64,000 bases of DNA. It comes from Cololabis saira. Its lineage: Eukaryota; Chordata; Actinopteri; Beloniformes; Belonidae. Below, piece by piece: positions 25,762 through 38,640 of the stretch. Under the pieces are notes generated by a model. That model saw nothing but the letters and a program-made list of their open reading frames with translations. It ran no database searches and had not been told where the DNA came from. The stretch's first letter is position 1; every line of letters begins with the position of its first letter. The position numbers and the translations under genes were made by a program. Where the stretch lies: positions 32,774,160 through 32,838,159 of the forward strand of contig NC_084599.1 of NCBI RefSeq assembly GCF_033807715.1, read 5' to 3'.

Positions 25762-26276
25762 AGCAGCCGCAACATCACAACCACTTCCTAGGTGGGCACA
25801 ACATCACAACCACTTCCTAGGTGGGCACAACATCACAACCACTTCCTATGGAGATAAGGAAAGAGATTTGGACAGTCTTTTATTCTAGCTTCACTCCGAC
25901 TCTACAACCAGGCCCTGCAGGCACAGGGAGACCTGGAGCTGGAGTTGATAGACTAACTGACTTAGACTCTTATCTGTACATGTTGCACTTTGGCAAACAA
26001 CTACCAGCACTCCGTGTTTGTTGGACCAGCAGGGTGTTTAAATGTATTGTTGCATTGTGGACTCTGTTTTTCTGTTTGTCTTTCTCTTTTGAATGTCATG
26101 AGCTGTTTGACAACTAATTTTCCCCAGAGGGGACAATATAGGTTTCAATCAATCAATCTAGGAGGGCATAACATCACAACCACTTCCTAGGTGGGCACAA
26201 CAGTAAAACCACTTCCTAGATGGGCACAACAGCAAAACCACGTCCTAGATGGGCACAACAGTAAAACCACTTTAAG
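25762..26276 (+). repeat. 29-bp minisatellite split by an insertion
   Basis: The unit is GGTGGGCACAACATCACAAC followed by CACTTCCTA. Units end at 25790, 25819 and 25848. After a 309-bp interruption the array resumes with four units (26161-26189, 26190-26218, 26219-26247, 26248-26276). Units right of the interruption are more diverged (CAGTAAAACC, CAGCAAAACC) than those on the left, which are identical. Confidence 0.92.
25849..26157 (+). mobile_element. LINE 3' end inserted in the minisatellite
   Basis: It ends with AATTTTCCCCAGAGGGGACA, then ATATAGGTTTCAATCAATCAAT, a 3' tail form shared by fish LINEs ('...TTTCCCC...GGGGACAATAAAG' plus a short repeat). The flanks CTATGGAG (left) and CTAGGAG (right) could be a decayed target duplication. 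The upstream part is 5'-truncated with no coding part left. Confidence 0.6.
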
Positions 26277-26661
26277 GGTGAAGTTAATTACATCTGTTGA
26301 TTCCGTCCTTTACTTTTGAAACATGCCACTCTGCTTTAAGCTACCAGAGACCTAGCAACTCCAACCACGCTATGGCAACATTAATCTTAACCAAGAGCAC
26401 CCGCTCTAGCAAGGACAAGGCACCTCTTCACACAACAAAAATTCTCCCGGAATGACTTGAGGAACTTTTATCGACCCGGCCTTCAAACTCCTCATATCCG
26501 TTGTTTATCCTATTGATTGGCTGCTTGACGTCCAGAGGCAGTTTCATCTGAGCTCGTTAGTACCAAGGGCTAGAAATCAAGGCCAAATTCAGAAGAACAA
26601 GACAAATTCATGCTATCAAGAAGGAAAATAACTATCACGGCTGGACTACAAATTATTCAAG
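26277..26661. other. Unassigned sequence
   Basis: Nothing recognised. Confidence 0.35.
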
Positions 26662-26669
26662 TTTAATTA

Positions 26670-29498
26670 GGGCCCGAGCACTTGCAGTGCGAAGGCCCTA
26701 TTGTATCTGTAGGAATTTTTCTTTCTTTCTTTCTTTCTTTCTTTCTTTTTCTTCTGACGAAAGGAGGCCTTTTTGCCCCCCTAAACGTCCCCAAAAAGTC
26801 ACCAAATTTTGCATGCAAGTCAGGCCTGGCGAAAAATCTGATATTTAATGGTTTGCATTAATGGGCGTGGCAAAATGGCTCAACAGCACCCCCTTGAAAA
26901 CTTTGTGCCTCAAGCCCCACAATATGGTTTGTCATACATGCACGAAAATCGGTACACACCTGTATCATGGCACAACTTAAACAAAAGTCTCTTGGGGTCA
27001 TGCCCGAAACCGAACAGGATGTCGGCCATTTTGAATTAAACGTGTCATTTTGGCGAAATGTATGCCATTCCTTTGGCAGTTAATTCAGCCCGAACCGTAA
27101 CGTGCACCCAGGTGTGTTATACATAAAAATGTGCGTCTCCATCGTGCGACACCACGCATTACTTTTCTCTTTCAAAAGCGTTACCGTGGAGACGCTAGAC
27201 GCAAAAAAGCGCGGCCACCCTTCATCTGATTGGTTCAGACAGAAAAAACTTTGAGCCTCAAGCCCCATAATACGGTTTGACGTACATGAACGAAAATCGG
27301 TACACACCTGTATCATGTCGCAACTAAAATAAAAGTCTCTTGGCGCCATGGCCGAAACCGAACAGGAAGTCGGCCATTTTGAACATTCTGAATTAATCGC
27401 GTAATTTTGGAGCAATATATTCCATTCCTTCGAGAGTTAATTCAGCTTGAACCGTATCGTGAACCCAGATGTGTTATACATCAAAATGTGCGTCTCCATC
27501 CTGCGACTACACGCATTCCTTTTTTCTTTCAAAAGTGTTACCGTGGCGACGCTAGACGCCAACAAGCGCACCCCCCCTTCATCTGATTGGTCCATATTTG
27601 ATAGTTCCCCAAAAGGCACCAAATTTGGCATGCAAGCCAGGCCTGGCGATAAATTTGATATTTCATCGTTTGCATTAATGGGCGTGGCAAAATGGCTCAA
27701 CAGCACCACCCGGAAAACTTTGTGCCTCAAGCCCCACAATACGGTTTGACGTACATGCACGAAAATCACTACACACCTGTATCATGTCGCAACTTAAAGA
27801 AAAGTCTCTTGAAGCCATGGCCGAAACCGAACAGGATGTCGGCCATTTTTAATAAATTGTGTCATTTTGGCGAAATTTATGCCATTCATTCGGCAGTTAA
27901 TTCAGCCCGAACCGCAACGTGCACCCAGGTGTGTTATACATCAAAATGTGCATGTACATCCTGCGACACCACGCATTACTTTTCTCTTTCAAAAGTGTTA
28001 CCGTGGCGACGCTAGACGCCAAAAGGCGCGCCCCCCCTTCATGTGATTGGTCCATATTTGATAGTTCTCCAAAAGTCACCAAATTTTGCATGCAAGCCAG
28101 ACTTGGCGATAAATTTGATATTTCATGGTTTGCATTAATGGGCGTGGTCTAACGGCTCAACAGCGCCCTCTAGATGACTTTTATCTCCCATAACTTTTGA
28201 ATAGTTTGACATAGGAAGTTGTGGGTGGTGTCATGGGACTCTGTAATGAGTCCTTAAGCTTTGTTGGCCTTAATAAGCCCCGCCCCTTCTTCTGATTGGT
28301 TGTCCCGATTTTCTGCTATAACTTTGGAATGGTTTAACATAGAGAGTCGTGGGTGGTGTCATCAGATTCTGTACGGAGTCCTTGACCTTCATTGGCCTGA
28401 ATTAGCCCCGCCCCTTCTTGTCATTGGTTGTCCCTTTTTTCTGCTATAACATTTTAATTGTTTGACATAGGAAGTCGTGGATGGTGTCATGGGACTCTGT
28501 AATGAGTTCTTAAGCTTCGTTGGCCTTAATTAGCCCCGCCCCTTCTTCTGATTGGTTGTCCCGATTTTTTACCAAATTTTGCATGCAAGCCAGGCCTGGC
28601 GATAAATTTGATCTTTCATGGTTTGCATTAATGGGCGTGGCAAAATGGCTCAACAGCGCCCCCCGGAAAACTTTGTGCCTCAAGCCCCACAATACGGTTT
28701 GATGTACATGCACGAAAATCGGTACACACCTGTATCTTGTCCCAACTGAAAGAAGTCTCTTGGCGCCATGGCCGAAACCCAACAGGAAGTCGGCCATTTT
28801 GAATTAATTGTGTAATTTTGGCGCAATTTATGCCATTCCTTCGGCAATTAATATGGCCTGAACCGTAACGTGCACCCAGGTGTGTTATACAACAAAATGT
28901 GTGTCTCCATCCTCCGACACCACGCATTACTTTTCTCTTTCAAAAGCGTTACCGTGGCGACGCTAGACGCCAAAAAGCGCTCCCCCCTTCATCTGATTGG
29001 TCCATATTTGATAGTTCCCCAAAAGTCACCAAATTTTGCATGCTAGCCAGGCCTGGCGATACATTTTACATTTCATGGTTTGCATTAATGGGCGTGGCCT
29101 AACGGCTCAACAGCGCCCCCTAGAATACTTTTCTCTGCCATAACTTTTGAATGTTTTGACATAGAGTTGTGGGTGGTGTCATTGGACTCGGTATTGAGTC
29201 ATTGACCTTCATTGGCCTGAATTAGTCCCGCCCCTTTTTCTGATTGGTTGTCCCTATTTTCTGCTATAACTTTTGAATGGTTTCACAGACAGTCGTGGGT
29301 GGTGTCATCGGACTCGGAATTTAGTCCTTAACCAAAATTGGTGAAAATTAGCCCCGCCCCTTCTTCTGATTGGTTGTCCCTATTTTCTGCTATAACTTTT
29401 CAATGGTTTGACATAGGAAGTCGTGGGTGGTGTCATTTCTGATACTTATGGGGGGCGGTGGCCGTGAGTGCGAGGGCCCGTTCATTGCTGCTTGCAGC
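26670..29498 (+). mobile_element. 2.8-kb repeat with internally repeated blocks, flanked by TTTAATTA
   Basis: It starts GGGCCCGAGCACTTGCAGTG and ends GAGGGCCCGTTCATTGCTGC plus TTGCAGC. Identical TTTAATTA copies flank it (26662-26669 and 29499-29506). The interior is made of diverged copies of a block of about 460 bp, anchored by ACCAAATTT...CATGC at 26802, 27618, 28078, 28571 and 29028. A second set of units of about 110 bp (CCGCCCCTTCTTCTGATTGG, then GCTATAAC...TGGTTTGACATAGG) lies at 28180-28560 and 29100-29440. A (CTTT)n run lies at 26717-26750. A 520-bp relative lies inverted at 35710-36229. It has no coding gene, and the superfamily is unassigned. Confidence 0.75.
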
Positions 29499-29514
29499 TT
29501 TAATTATTATTAAA

Positions 29515-29880
29515 CCTTCATCTAACCAGGTTAGTATCACTGAGATTAATATATTTTTTTTTTTTCAGAAAGACCTGGCCAAAATTAGCAGTATAATATG
29601 CAATTTCAGCATCAAGAAAACATGTTAAAATAATAAAAACATAACAGACAACATTTCAAAATAAATAAAAGTGCATGAATAAACTGAATCTTGTCATCAG
29701 TGAAAATACTTAAGAGTTCAAGCAAGATTCAAGGATTGACTTGAAAGGGCGTTTAAACTCTGCAAATTGGGGTTAAGACCTGTCGTGTGAGATGCTGCTG
29801 CAGGCTATTCCAGGGTGATGATCCAGAAAACTTAAATCATTATTAAAAACAGTCAAGCTTCTGTAATGGGGTTAAGGTTA
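29515..29880 (+). repeat. Interspersed repeat fragment (AACCAGGTTAGT...GACCTGGCCAA type)
   Basis: The sequence runs CTAACCAGGTTAGTATCACT, GAGATTAATAT, an oligo-T stretch, then AGAAAGACCTGGCCAAAATT. I recall this layout from many fish repeats. The class and boundaries are uncertain. Confidence 0.4.
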
Positions 29881-32800
29881 GTTTCAGTGTTCAAAATCTT
29901 TCTGCAGGAATGTCCACATTATTGCTCTGTCTCAACGTTCTTGTTTCTGTATTTAGATAAGACACAACAAAAGAACAAATAATAATACATTGGATCAAAT
30001 TATCGTACATGTTTTAGACCTTTTTTTCTAAAGTCACTGTTTGATCTTCAGCTACGACATTTCCAAAAAAACATAATTTTCTGATTTTTCTGAAAAATAC
30101 CGATAAAGAAATCACATTTTCAGGTTGCATTTGTCCTAAAGTTACATGACAAATCCAACCTGGCGATTAAACGTGCTCTGCAGAATATAGGGAGAGCTCT
30201 AAATGGACTCGCTGAGGTAAACTGGCAGAGAGCCGCTGATACATTTCCAAAACTACTTGGATCCATCTCTGCTACATGATTACGTACAAGACCATAGTAA
30301 TTATCTTCGTCACATTCACAAACACCAGCACACCTGCAACAGATTTTAGACCATTAACACCACAACGCCTCTTTTTTGGGGGGACTAAATAATCTCTTTA
30401 TTTTTTTTCAAAATATTGAAATAAAACTCTACCAGCGTACATAGGCATTATGATGACTGCATCTAAACATCAGAATATTGGGAGGAAATTAACTTGAGCA
30501 ACACAAAGCAGTAAAATGCATTCATAACAAGTTTTAAAGCAGCAGTAACTGGACTAATTTTACACAACATAAAAACTATGTTTCTTAGTATGTGGAATAT
30601 CGACACACCTCAGATACCATCATACTTTTCGTGCATGCAAGATGGATCTGGTTCTATTCGGTTCTCAATAAGTAGATATTCAAAAGAGAGTCTGCATCTG
30701 TTAGAAGGAAGCTGTGGCATCATCCACATGCACAAAAATACCCATGTGCATGTGTGTTTCCCTTCCATTCTTAAACACAAATCTTGTCCACACAATCCAG
30801 TTTGAAAGACCAAAAACAACTCCGATCCATCCACCAAGCCCTAGTGCAGCATTATTATTTACACACTTCTGTTGATAATCCAAAGCTGGCGCTCTCATGT
30901 TTAATATCAGGTGATTTCATTGTGGCTGTCTGTTGCAGAAAGAGCCACTCTGCCCAGGTTTTTCTGAGTTCTGCAGCAACAAGCAGCTTCTCTGTTGCTT
31001 TATTTAGTGGCGTGTCTGGGATCATCATCCTGTTTTATGGTCCAGTTTCAGCCCAGCTTTAGCTACTGGACATGTGGTCTCACGTTTGACTAGATGACCT
31101 TGATATACGTGAAAAACAGCAGGTCACGGTCGACTCTGCGACTACAAGGTGCCCAAGTCCTGCAAACACTCCTGAAAAACAAGCTGATGAAGTAAATGCA
31201 AAGTTGTTCAATAAATTGGTATTTTATCTATTTATTTTACTTCCACCTCTGTATGAATCTGTTAAAACTGTAGTGCAGTTCCATCTCACAGCTGCTCCTA
31301 ATAAAGACGACATTCAATATTTCAGTGAATGATTTTCATTAAACCAGCACAGAGGAACTTTTGCAGTTTCTAGCTTAGCGGGTCAGATGGACGTATCGAG
31401 GTTAAGCTGCTTTTACAACACTGTCACGTCTGTTTGGTCTCTCACTCTTTTCATCTTTTGCCATTGCTCTTCTCGAGTCACTTCCTTGCTTCTCCCATGA
31501 TGTCAGCTGTGGCTCCGTGAGCTAGTTCCATCACTGTTGAGGTGTGACATTACGCTGTAAAGCAATATCCCAAGAGACGACCACCGCAGGCGTCCAAAGT
31601 TACTTCGGCTGGGTTTCTTTGCAGGCACCGGAGACGTCGATGATTTCGTTTCCAGCATCCCTTTAGTTAAGACGGATTCACTGACATCCTCCAATAATTA
31701 TTTTATCACCCATGTTTCTGAGATTTGACATCAATCTGACAGAAATGTTAGTTAAGTAAGGAAAGATACCGACCAGCTACGAACCTCTCCCGTCTTTCTG
31801 TTTCACTCTTTGTCTTTTACCCTCATTCATGAAGCTTTTTCAAGATATATTTTAATTATTTTATTGCTGAGGAAATATGTTACAGATAGAAATTATTTTT
31901 ATGCACATGAATTATCAAGTACCCTCAGCCACAGAAGCCAAGACGAAGGACAGTATGCAAACTAGTTTAACAAGACAAGAAGAGGAAAACATGATGAATG
32001 GGGGGGGGGGGTGTAAGACTTCTGTGAATAATATAGGAGACTCCTGAATTTTAAATAAATGTTGCCTGACTGTAATACTCTTGGATGCTGCAGTGATTAG
32101 ATCCTGAGAGACTACAGCATATGCAGTTCTTTAACACAGCTCCCATGGTGGAACATCATTTCCTTTACATTTACTCAGATAAATGTTTTTCAACACATGA
32201 TTATTACCTTTCTGCGATACTTCCTGTAAACTATTCTGTTTTACACACATTTATTTGACTTTTGAACGCTATACATTCCTCATTGTTTAATTTAAACTTA
32301 TATTGATGATCCAGTATTCTGCCTAAAAGCTTGGTTCTTATTGTGATCAGGGTGGCGCTTAAGTGCAGCTGTGCTTGTCATATCCCAGAGAATATTATCA
32401 TTAAGCAACTATCTGGTCTTTATTTCGTGAGAGAGAATCTATGGCTACATTTTCACAGTGAAAATGCTACATTTGCTACTGGGACATAATATCCCAAAAT
32501 ACCTTACTGCTACAATAAAAAAAAAAGATTTGCATTTGTATTTGCTGACATTGTGAGCAGACAGGTGGAGGATTATTAACAGCAGCTGGTCTGCAGCATA
32601 TTTGTATTGCTAATGAGGCCTCCTGCGTGAGTTTCAGTTCATGACTGTGCAGGACGGTAACAGGCAAACTAGTTAGATGTTTTCCTGCAAATCCTGAGGG
32701 TTTGGGGTTTTTCCAGGCGGGGTGGTGGTTGTCAATTTGTATACGGTATGTGCAAATTAGGAAAGAGAAAGTCTCTGATAGGGCCATAAAGATCGACTTC

Positions 32801-33123
32801 CTCATTCTGTTCAAAAGGCAAGATGAGATGACGCTCTACAGTTATAGTAATGAAAGATCCTGCGTTTGTCTGGTGCACAATAAGAAAACCATTGAACAGA
32901 ATCAAAGTTATTACAAACTTTATTATATCATGCACAATGTTTTCCGATGGGGTTCTACGTAAACCCCATCTGCCAAACGTATCAGACCTTCAGCCGTATG
33001 TCCCTGTCTATTGCTTCCTACTTAAGATGTCAACCCAGATAACGGATAAGACCCATCAGTGTTAAAACATCTGTGTATCTTCATTGTCTTCACTTAACGA
33101 AGAGTAAATATCTGAACTATTTT
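29881..33123. other. Unassigned non-coding sequence
   Basis: No gene recognised. Small local features: a run of about 12 G (32000-32011), and a 9-bp-arm hairpin GATGGGGTT...AACCCCATC (about 32947-32971). The open frame at 31503-31694 (minus) has no recognisable domain. Confidence 0.35.
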
Positions 33124-33211
33124 AACAGCCTAGTCATAAAACAGGGGCTGACCCTGCAACTAAAGAAAACAGCCTAATCATAAAACAAGAGCTGACCCTG
33201 CAAATAGAGAA
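33124..33211 (+). repeat. Diverged tandem duplication, 2 x 44 bp
   Basis: AACAGCCTAGTCATAAAACA and AACAGCCTAATCATAAAACA begin the two copies, each followed by GAGCTGACCCTGCAA or a one-base variant. The differences show that it is older than the 116-bp duplication at 16 kb. Confidence 0.85.
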
Positions 33212-33918
33212 AAACCCACCAGTGTAGAATCTTATAGAAAAACCCTTCAAACTCTTAAACAATTTCATAAAATCCTAACAGTAAAAAGAAGGAAATGCAT
33301 CTGGGAACGCCAGTTTTCTCGTGTATTAGTGTGTTGGTCAGAAACCAAATCACAATGCGAGGGAAATGTGTTTAACATGTTTTAAAAATATTAACATTTT
33401 AAAGCAGAATTCCATTTTCCAGTGAAAGCTGTTACTAATGCACAAACTACGATGGACAGACATGCACGCAGTATGTTGGATTTCTGCAGAAATCTCTGCA
33501 TAGTAATCTGTAATATTTTTGTCTGTGTGCTGAGTCATCTCTGCGGGAGAACACCTGTGCATGCACCTCTCTGTCAACCAACCTGTCCTCCCGCGGCTTG
33601 CCATTCTGACCAGCGACTTGTCCGATTACAGGGTCTCTTGCAGCACGTTGTTTTCTGTATCCTCCCTGATCACTTTGCTCCAGCGTGTCATTTTCATCTC
33701 TCCGGGCGCCACCTTTGTTTTCACCTTCTTTGTTAGAACAAACATATGGTTTGCTGACAGCCTCGGCCCCGAGAATTCCACATGAAAGTTTCTTATGTTC
33801 GTCTTTTGACTTTCCTTGTCCTCGGGGATCCCGAGATATGGATGATATCTGTGTGTCAGCTTGCGTGAAACACGGGGGGAAAGGAGATAAGGAGCTAGCA
33901 GATGGCTGGCGTGGGATG
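33212..33918. other. Unassigned sequence, partly complex
   Basis: 33540-33890 is evenly complex and moderately GC-rich, and might be a conserved non-coding block. No exon structure was found. Confidence 0.3.
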
Positions 33919-34044
<126 letters not shown>

Positions 34045-34223
34045 TTGTAAAGATCTGTTTGCAGTGTACATGTGTGATCAAATGTTTTCTTTTTTGTCTT
34101 CATGCCATGATCATTCGACTAAACAACAAAACACAAAGAGAACATACTGCAAGGCATGCTTTCATGCCAACGTTTGTTAAAGATTATTGCTTACACAGCA
34201 AGCTGAACTTTGTATCCTCAAAC

Positions 34224-34578
34224 CATCCATCCATCTTCTATACCCACTTTATCCTGTGCAGGGTCACAGGCGTCTGCTGGAGCCTGTCCCAACTAATTAC
34301 AGGCGAGAAGCAGGGGTACAGCCTGGACAGGTCACCAGTCCATCGCAGGGCCACATAGATACACAAACAACCAGACACATTCACACTTACACCTACAGGC
34401 AATTTCGAAACATCAATTAACCTACTATGCATGTTTTTGGACTGTGAGAGGAAGCTGGAGTACCCGGAGGGAACCCATGCAACCACACAGAAAGACCCCC
34501 GCCGAGCCAGGGAGTTGAACCAGGAACCTTTTTGCTGTGAGGCAACATTGCTAACCACTAAGCCACCGTGCTGCCATA
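34224..34578 (-). mobile_element. Full-length tRNA-headed SINE with 10-bp TSD
   Basis: Read on the minus strand it begins GGCAGCACGGTGGCTTAGTGG. It carries a pol III A box (TGGCTTAGTGG, 34565-34555) and a B box (GGTTCAACTCC, 34521-34511; one mismatch to GGTTCGANTCC). The body holds the CTTCCTCTCACAGTCCAAAA block and a 3' region that closes with GGATGGATGG. The element is flanked by identical ATCCTCAAAC copies (34214-34223 and 34579-34588), as expected of LINE-driven retroposition. The body resembles the Mermaid/V-SINE-like repeats known in fish; the family name is uncertain. Confidence 0.88.
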
Positions 34579-34588
34579 ATCCTCAAAC

Positions 34589-35701
34589 AGAGGTGGCTAG
34601 ATAAAAATAAAAATGCAAAGTGTTCCTCTGTTTCTTCTCTTTTTCTGACCTCTATGCTGTTTTAATAACTGACGTTGTGGTTCACAAAATCACGGTCCAT
34701 CATATCTAAACTAAATCAAGTTTTCATAAAACTTGGGGTGGGGGGGAATCAATATAAGTGATGCAAGTTTTTGGCAAGGCCTGAGTGATTTGGCTGTGAC
34801 TGGGCCTCCATTTCCTCTGAGCCCTTATCTCCGCATGAAGATTGGATATCATCAAAATTCACCGCCTTTGAGAAATTTCCTCCTGGCAGTTTCTCAGTCC
34901 ATTTCTTTTCATCTAGCCATCAAATGGGATGTGCAGAAACAAAGTAAAAAGGAAGGGAAAGAGCTAATTCATGCTGCTCGATCTCGATTTTAGGGGCCAG
35001 GAGGAAGAAAGAATGGCATCACAGGGAGGAGATAACCTTTAGACTGCAGCTGTTGGTGTGTTTGTTTCCATGCATCTCTTCTGAGGCTTCCCCAATTTGG
35101 CTTTCACATAATGCTAATATATTAGCTCTATCTCTCTGCCCCAATTTTTGTCTGTCTGTCCATCTGTGGCTCTTGCATTTATTCATCTCTTAGTTTTTCT
35201 CCACTCTCTCTCTCCCTCGCTCTCATTTTCCCATAACTTCTCACTTTTACAGTCTCACGCTGTCACACATTCTCTTTGTCTGCTCTTCAGACATAATTGG
35301 GAGTTTTCCTGTAATGGTCTCAGGGTTCTTATGTTATGTTTTGTTGAAATCTTCTGGGTTTTTTTGTTGCTTGTTTTATCATGTCAACTGGCTTTGTAAA
35401 GCTCTTGCTATATGTCTAGTCAGCACTGTTTTATTTTTGTAAGCAGTTCTCCTTCTGCTTACCCCGTCATTTACTTCCAGTTTTATTGTGTAAATTGCAA
35501 TGGAAATGGCTTATTCCGATCTCCTGACGTACCATACAACAGTTCCACGGGTGTGATGTTTTAGGCACAACTGGAGGACTTTTTGCTATTCATAACTCAT
35601 CCGAAGTTCGAGTCATCCTAACGTCTTGAGTCTGCTTTCCCTTCATGATCTAAGGAGCTTGACAATTTACTGCAGACAGCTAAGAGTCTTGACTGTAAAA
35701 A
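34589..35701. other. Unassigned non-coding sequence
   Basis: Nothing recognised; T/C-rich in 35100-35300. Confidence 0.4.
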
Positions 35702-35709
35702 TAATTAAA

Positions 35710-36229
35710 GCTGCAAGCAGCGAGGAACGGGCCCTCGCACTCATGGCCACCCCCCCCCCCCTTGACTGAGAAAAGTAATGCCCATCGTCGCAGGATGGAG
35801 ATGCACATTTTGATGTATAACACACCTGGGTGCACGTTACGGTTAGGGCTGCATTAACGGCAGAAGAAATGCCATAAATTGCGCCAAAATTTCGGTTTCG
35901 GCCATGGCGCCAAGACACTTTTCTTTAAGTTGCGACATGATACAGGTGTGTACTGATTTTCGTGCATGTACGTCAAACCGTATTGTGGGGCTTGAGGCAC
36001 AAAGTTTTCTAGGTGGCGCTGTTGAGCCATTAGGCCACGGCCATTAATGCAAACCATGAAATATAAAAATTTTCGCCAGGCTTGGCTTGCGTCCAAAATT
36101 TGGTGACTTTTGGGGCACGTTTAGGGGGCCAAAAGGCCCTCATTTTGTCGGAAGAAAAACGAGGATAACGAGAACGAGAAAAATTCCTACATATACAATA
36201 GGGCCTTCGCACTGTCAGTGCTCGGGCCC
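35710..36229 (-). mobile_element. Short relative of the 2.8-kb repeat, inverted
   Basis: It begins GCTGCAAGCAGCGAGGAACG and ends CAGTGCTCGGGCCC, the reverse complement of the ends of 26670-29498, and contains one copy of the internal block. Flanks are TAATTAAA (left) and TAACTACA (right), so a TAATTA-like target is again present, though imperfect. A C-run at 35750-35761 follows the left end. Confidence 0.75.
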
Positions 36230-36237
36230 TAACTACA

Positions 36238-37850
36238 GCTATAGTGGTTGCAGAAAAACAAATCAAACTGCCTGAAATTAAAGGAGGTCTGGACATCTTT
36301 ATTTATTGATTGATTGTTAGAGTAAGAAAACATCACCCTTCTAACCCTATAAGCCCCAAACGTGAAGCTGTCGGTCAGAATTTATCAAACACAGGAGAAA
36401 ACAATGCACTTTTGGGTTTGGTATTTTATTCATTTCCAAGAGAAATTCACACTTCCAGCAGGAGCAAGATGAAAAACACAGGGGGCATGCATGGAAATGG
36501 CATGATAAAATGAAGAATATGTACGCAAGAGGCATGTACGTTTGTGCACACTGACTTTGTGTTCATGGGAGTGTTTTGATTTTAACCACATTTTATATCA
36601 CCAATATTAATATAAAAAAGAAATATAAAGTTTTGCACATGAGAAAATGCAGATGGCACAGATGGTGCCAACTGTGGCAAACTGTGCCAAAATGGGCATT
36701 TTGGAAACCTTGCTCAGACTTTCTGAACTAAAACCTTGTTTTGCTTCACTTGAGCAGAGGAAGCCTTTGCAGACTTAATGTCCACATATTTTACTATGAT
36801 TTGATAGAGATTTAGAGCATCTAATGCAGTTATTGATGCTAAAAGCATTTCTTTTCGGCAATTTGCAATTTTTGCTGTGTGCCATTTTAATTTATTCTTC
36901 ACCAATAACACATATACTGCGATTTACACATCTTGTCACCTTGTGGTTGCAGAAACATACTCATTTTATTAAGAGTATGCAATTCCAAGTAGAATAGGCT
37001 TAGGGTTCACATTATAACGTAAGTTAAGGATTCATTGGATTTTGCATGAGATTGTTTTGACATTTCTTAAGTTACGCTTGAGCTTTATAATAAACTGGAG
37101 AGTGAATGTGGGTTGTGTCTCACACCTGCACCACATCATCCTCCTTTATTTGCCCAGTGTGAGATTATTTTTGTATGCTTTGGTTTTCTTCTCTTTTTGT
37201 CTGGATTTTAGATCACTGTCTCTGCTTCATCCTGATAGGGACTCCAGCCACTGCACCACTTACTGCAACCACTCACTGGTTCTGGGTCAGGACCCATTGC
37301 CATCACATTTCCAACACCCCAGTTACCTGCTAAGTGTAATTTTTGATGCATGAATCACTAATTTCCATTTTCCGAGGAAAGGACATGCTGATATACTGAG
37401 TTATACAATTTCAAGTTCAAAGCCAGGGTCCAGAATGGAAATGTGAGATTTTGTAACATTTGTGTTTTACTTGTGATTTTCGGGATTTTTCCTTTCCAGT
37501 CAATGTTTAATAACTAGGTTTAGGAAAATATCCTGCTTTGGCCAAAAAACACAGTGTTTAGCACTAATATAATGTCACACGTCTCCCTTTTGCAGCAAAT
37601 CTTCCAGTTTCTAGGTTACCGTTGAGAGGTGTCATGCATATTTTGGCAGCAGCCTCCTGACATATACGTCAGTAGTTGAAGTGTTTCACTTGAGCTCTTT
37701 CAGACTGCCATCCTCGTGCCATGCTGTGGGTGGAAAACTGTCCATAAATTGGTAACATGAAACATTTTTCTCACATCTGTAGCCATCTCTTGACTGCAAG
37801 CTCATACACTAAAGGAGAAATAAAAATTAAACCACAATCAGCTCTTAAAA
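36238..37850. other. Unassigned non-coding sequence
   Basis: No gene or element recognised. Confidence 0.4.
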
Positions 37851-37851
37851 A

Positions 37852-38638
37852 ATGATGAGGAGTAATTTGACAGGGTTTTCACCTGTATGGTGCTTTCATT
37901 TATGGCCAAACATCTCCAGTTTGGTCCCATGTGCCTTAAAGACACAGTTCAAATGCAACTTTTTTTTCCAAGCACAGCACTTTGCTCTCAGGCAGCAGGT
38001 TTACTTGTGGTTCCTAAAGTTTCTAAAAGTAAAAATGGGAGGTAGAACATTCAGTTATATGGCCCCTCTCCTCTGGAACCAGCTGCCGGTTTGTATTTGG
38101 GAAGCAAGCACCCTCTCTACCTTTTAGATTAAGTTTAAAACCTTCCCTTTTGATACTGCTTAGATCGCTCAGGTGACGTGAAACATCCCTTAGCTATGCT
38201 GCAATAGGCCTAGACTGCGTCAGGACCTCCCATGGACCACCGCTCTTTTCTCTTCTTCTCCAAATCTGCTAATGACATCTTTGATGTTGTTATTAACCTG
38301 TATTAATTGTTCCTTGCAGGTGTTCCTGATCTACTGTTGTTGTTGTTATCATCTCCTTCGTCTCCTCTCAACCTTCAACCATTTGAGGCAGATGATTGCC
38401 CTGCCAGAGGTTCCTTTCTGTTAAAGGGAAGTTTTTTGCCTGGCAATTGCTCAGGATGGAGGATCGTATCAAAGAAAGGTTTTGAAGCAATCTCAAAAAA
38501 TATTATTATTGTTCATTTATTGGCTCCGTATAAATTGGACTAATTTGGAAAGGGTTGAACTGTATTGTTGAAGTACCTTGATATCACATTTGTTGTGATT
38601 TGACGCTATGTAAATAAAGCTGAATTGAACTGAATTAA
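37852..38638 (+). pseudogene. LINE 3' end: ORF C-terminus, 3' UTR and tail
   Basis: A frame closing at 38127 reads KVKMGGRTFSYMAPLLWNQL, then PVCIWEASTLSTF, the C-terminal end of the reverse transcriptase protein of fish L2-type LINEs. The 3' UTR has the familiar block GCCAGAGGTTCCTTTCTGTT, then AAAGGGAAGTTTTTTGCC. The element closes with ACGCTATGTAAATAAAGCTG and AATTGAACTGAATT. It is 5'-truncated, as most LINE insertions are. Confidence 0.78.
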
Positions 38639-38640
38639 AC

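Noticed and set aside
31503..31694. 63-codon minus-strand frame with serine/lysine-rich sequence
   Set aside because: No domain and no convincing splice sites that would fit an exon; left as unassigned.
34500..34578. Possible genuine tRNA gene on the minus strand
   Set aside because: A and B boxes are present, but no cloverleaf acceptor pairing is seen and the sequence runs on into a SINE body flanked by a 10-bp duplication.
37852..38127. Frame ending at 38127 as a host gene
   Set aside because: The C-terminal sequence and 3' tail identify it as a LINE 3' end.
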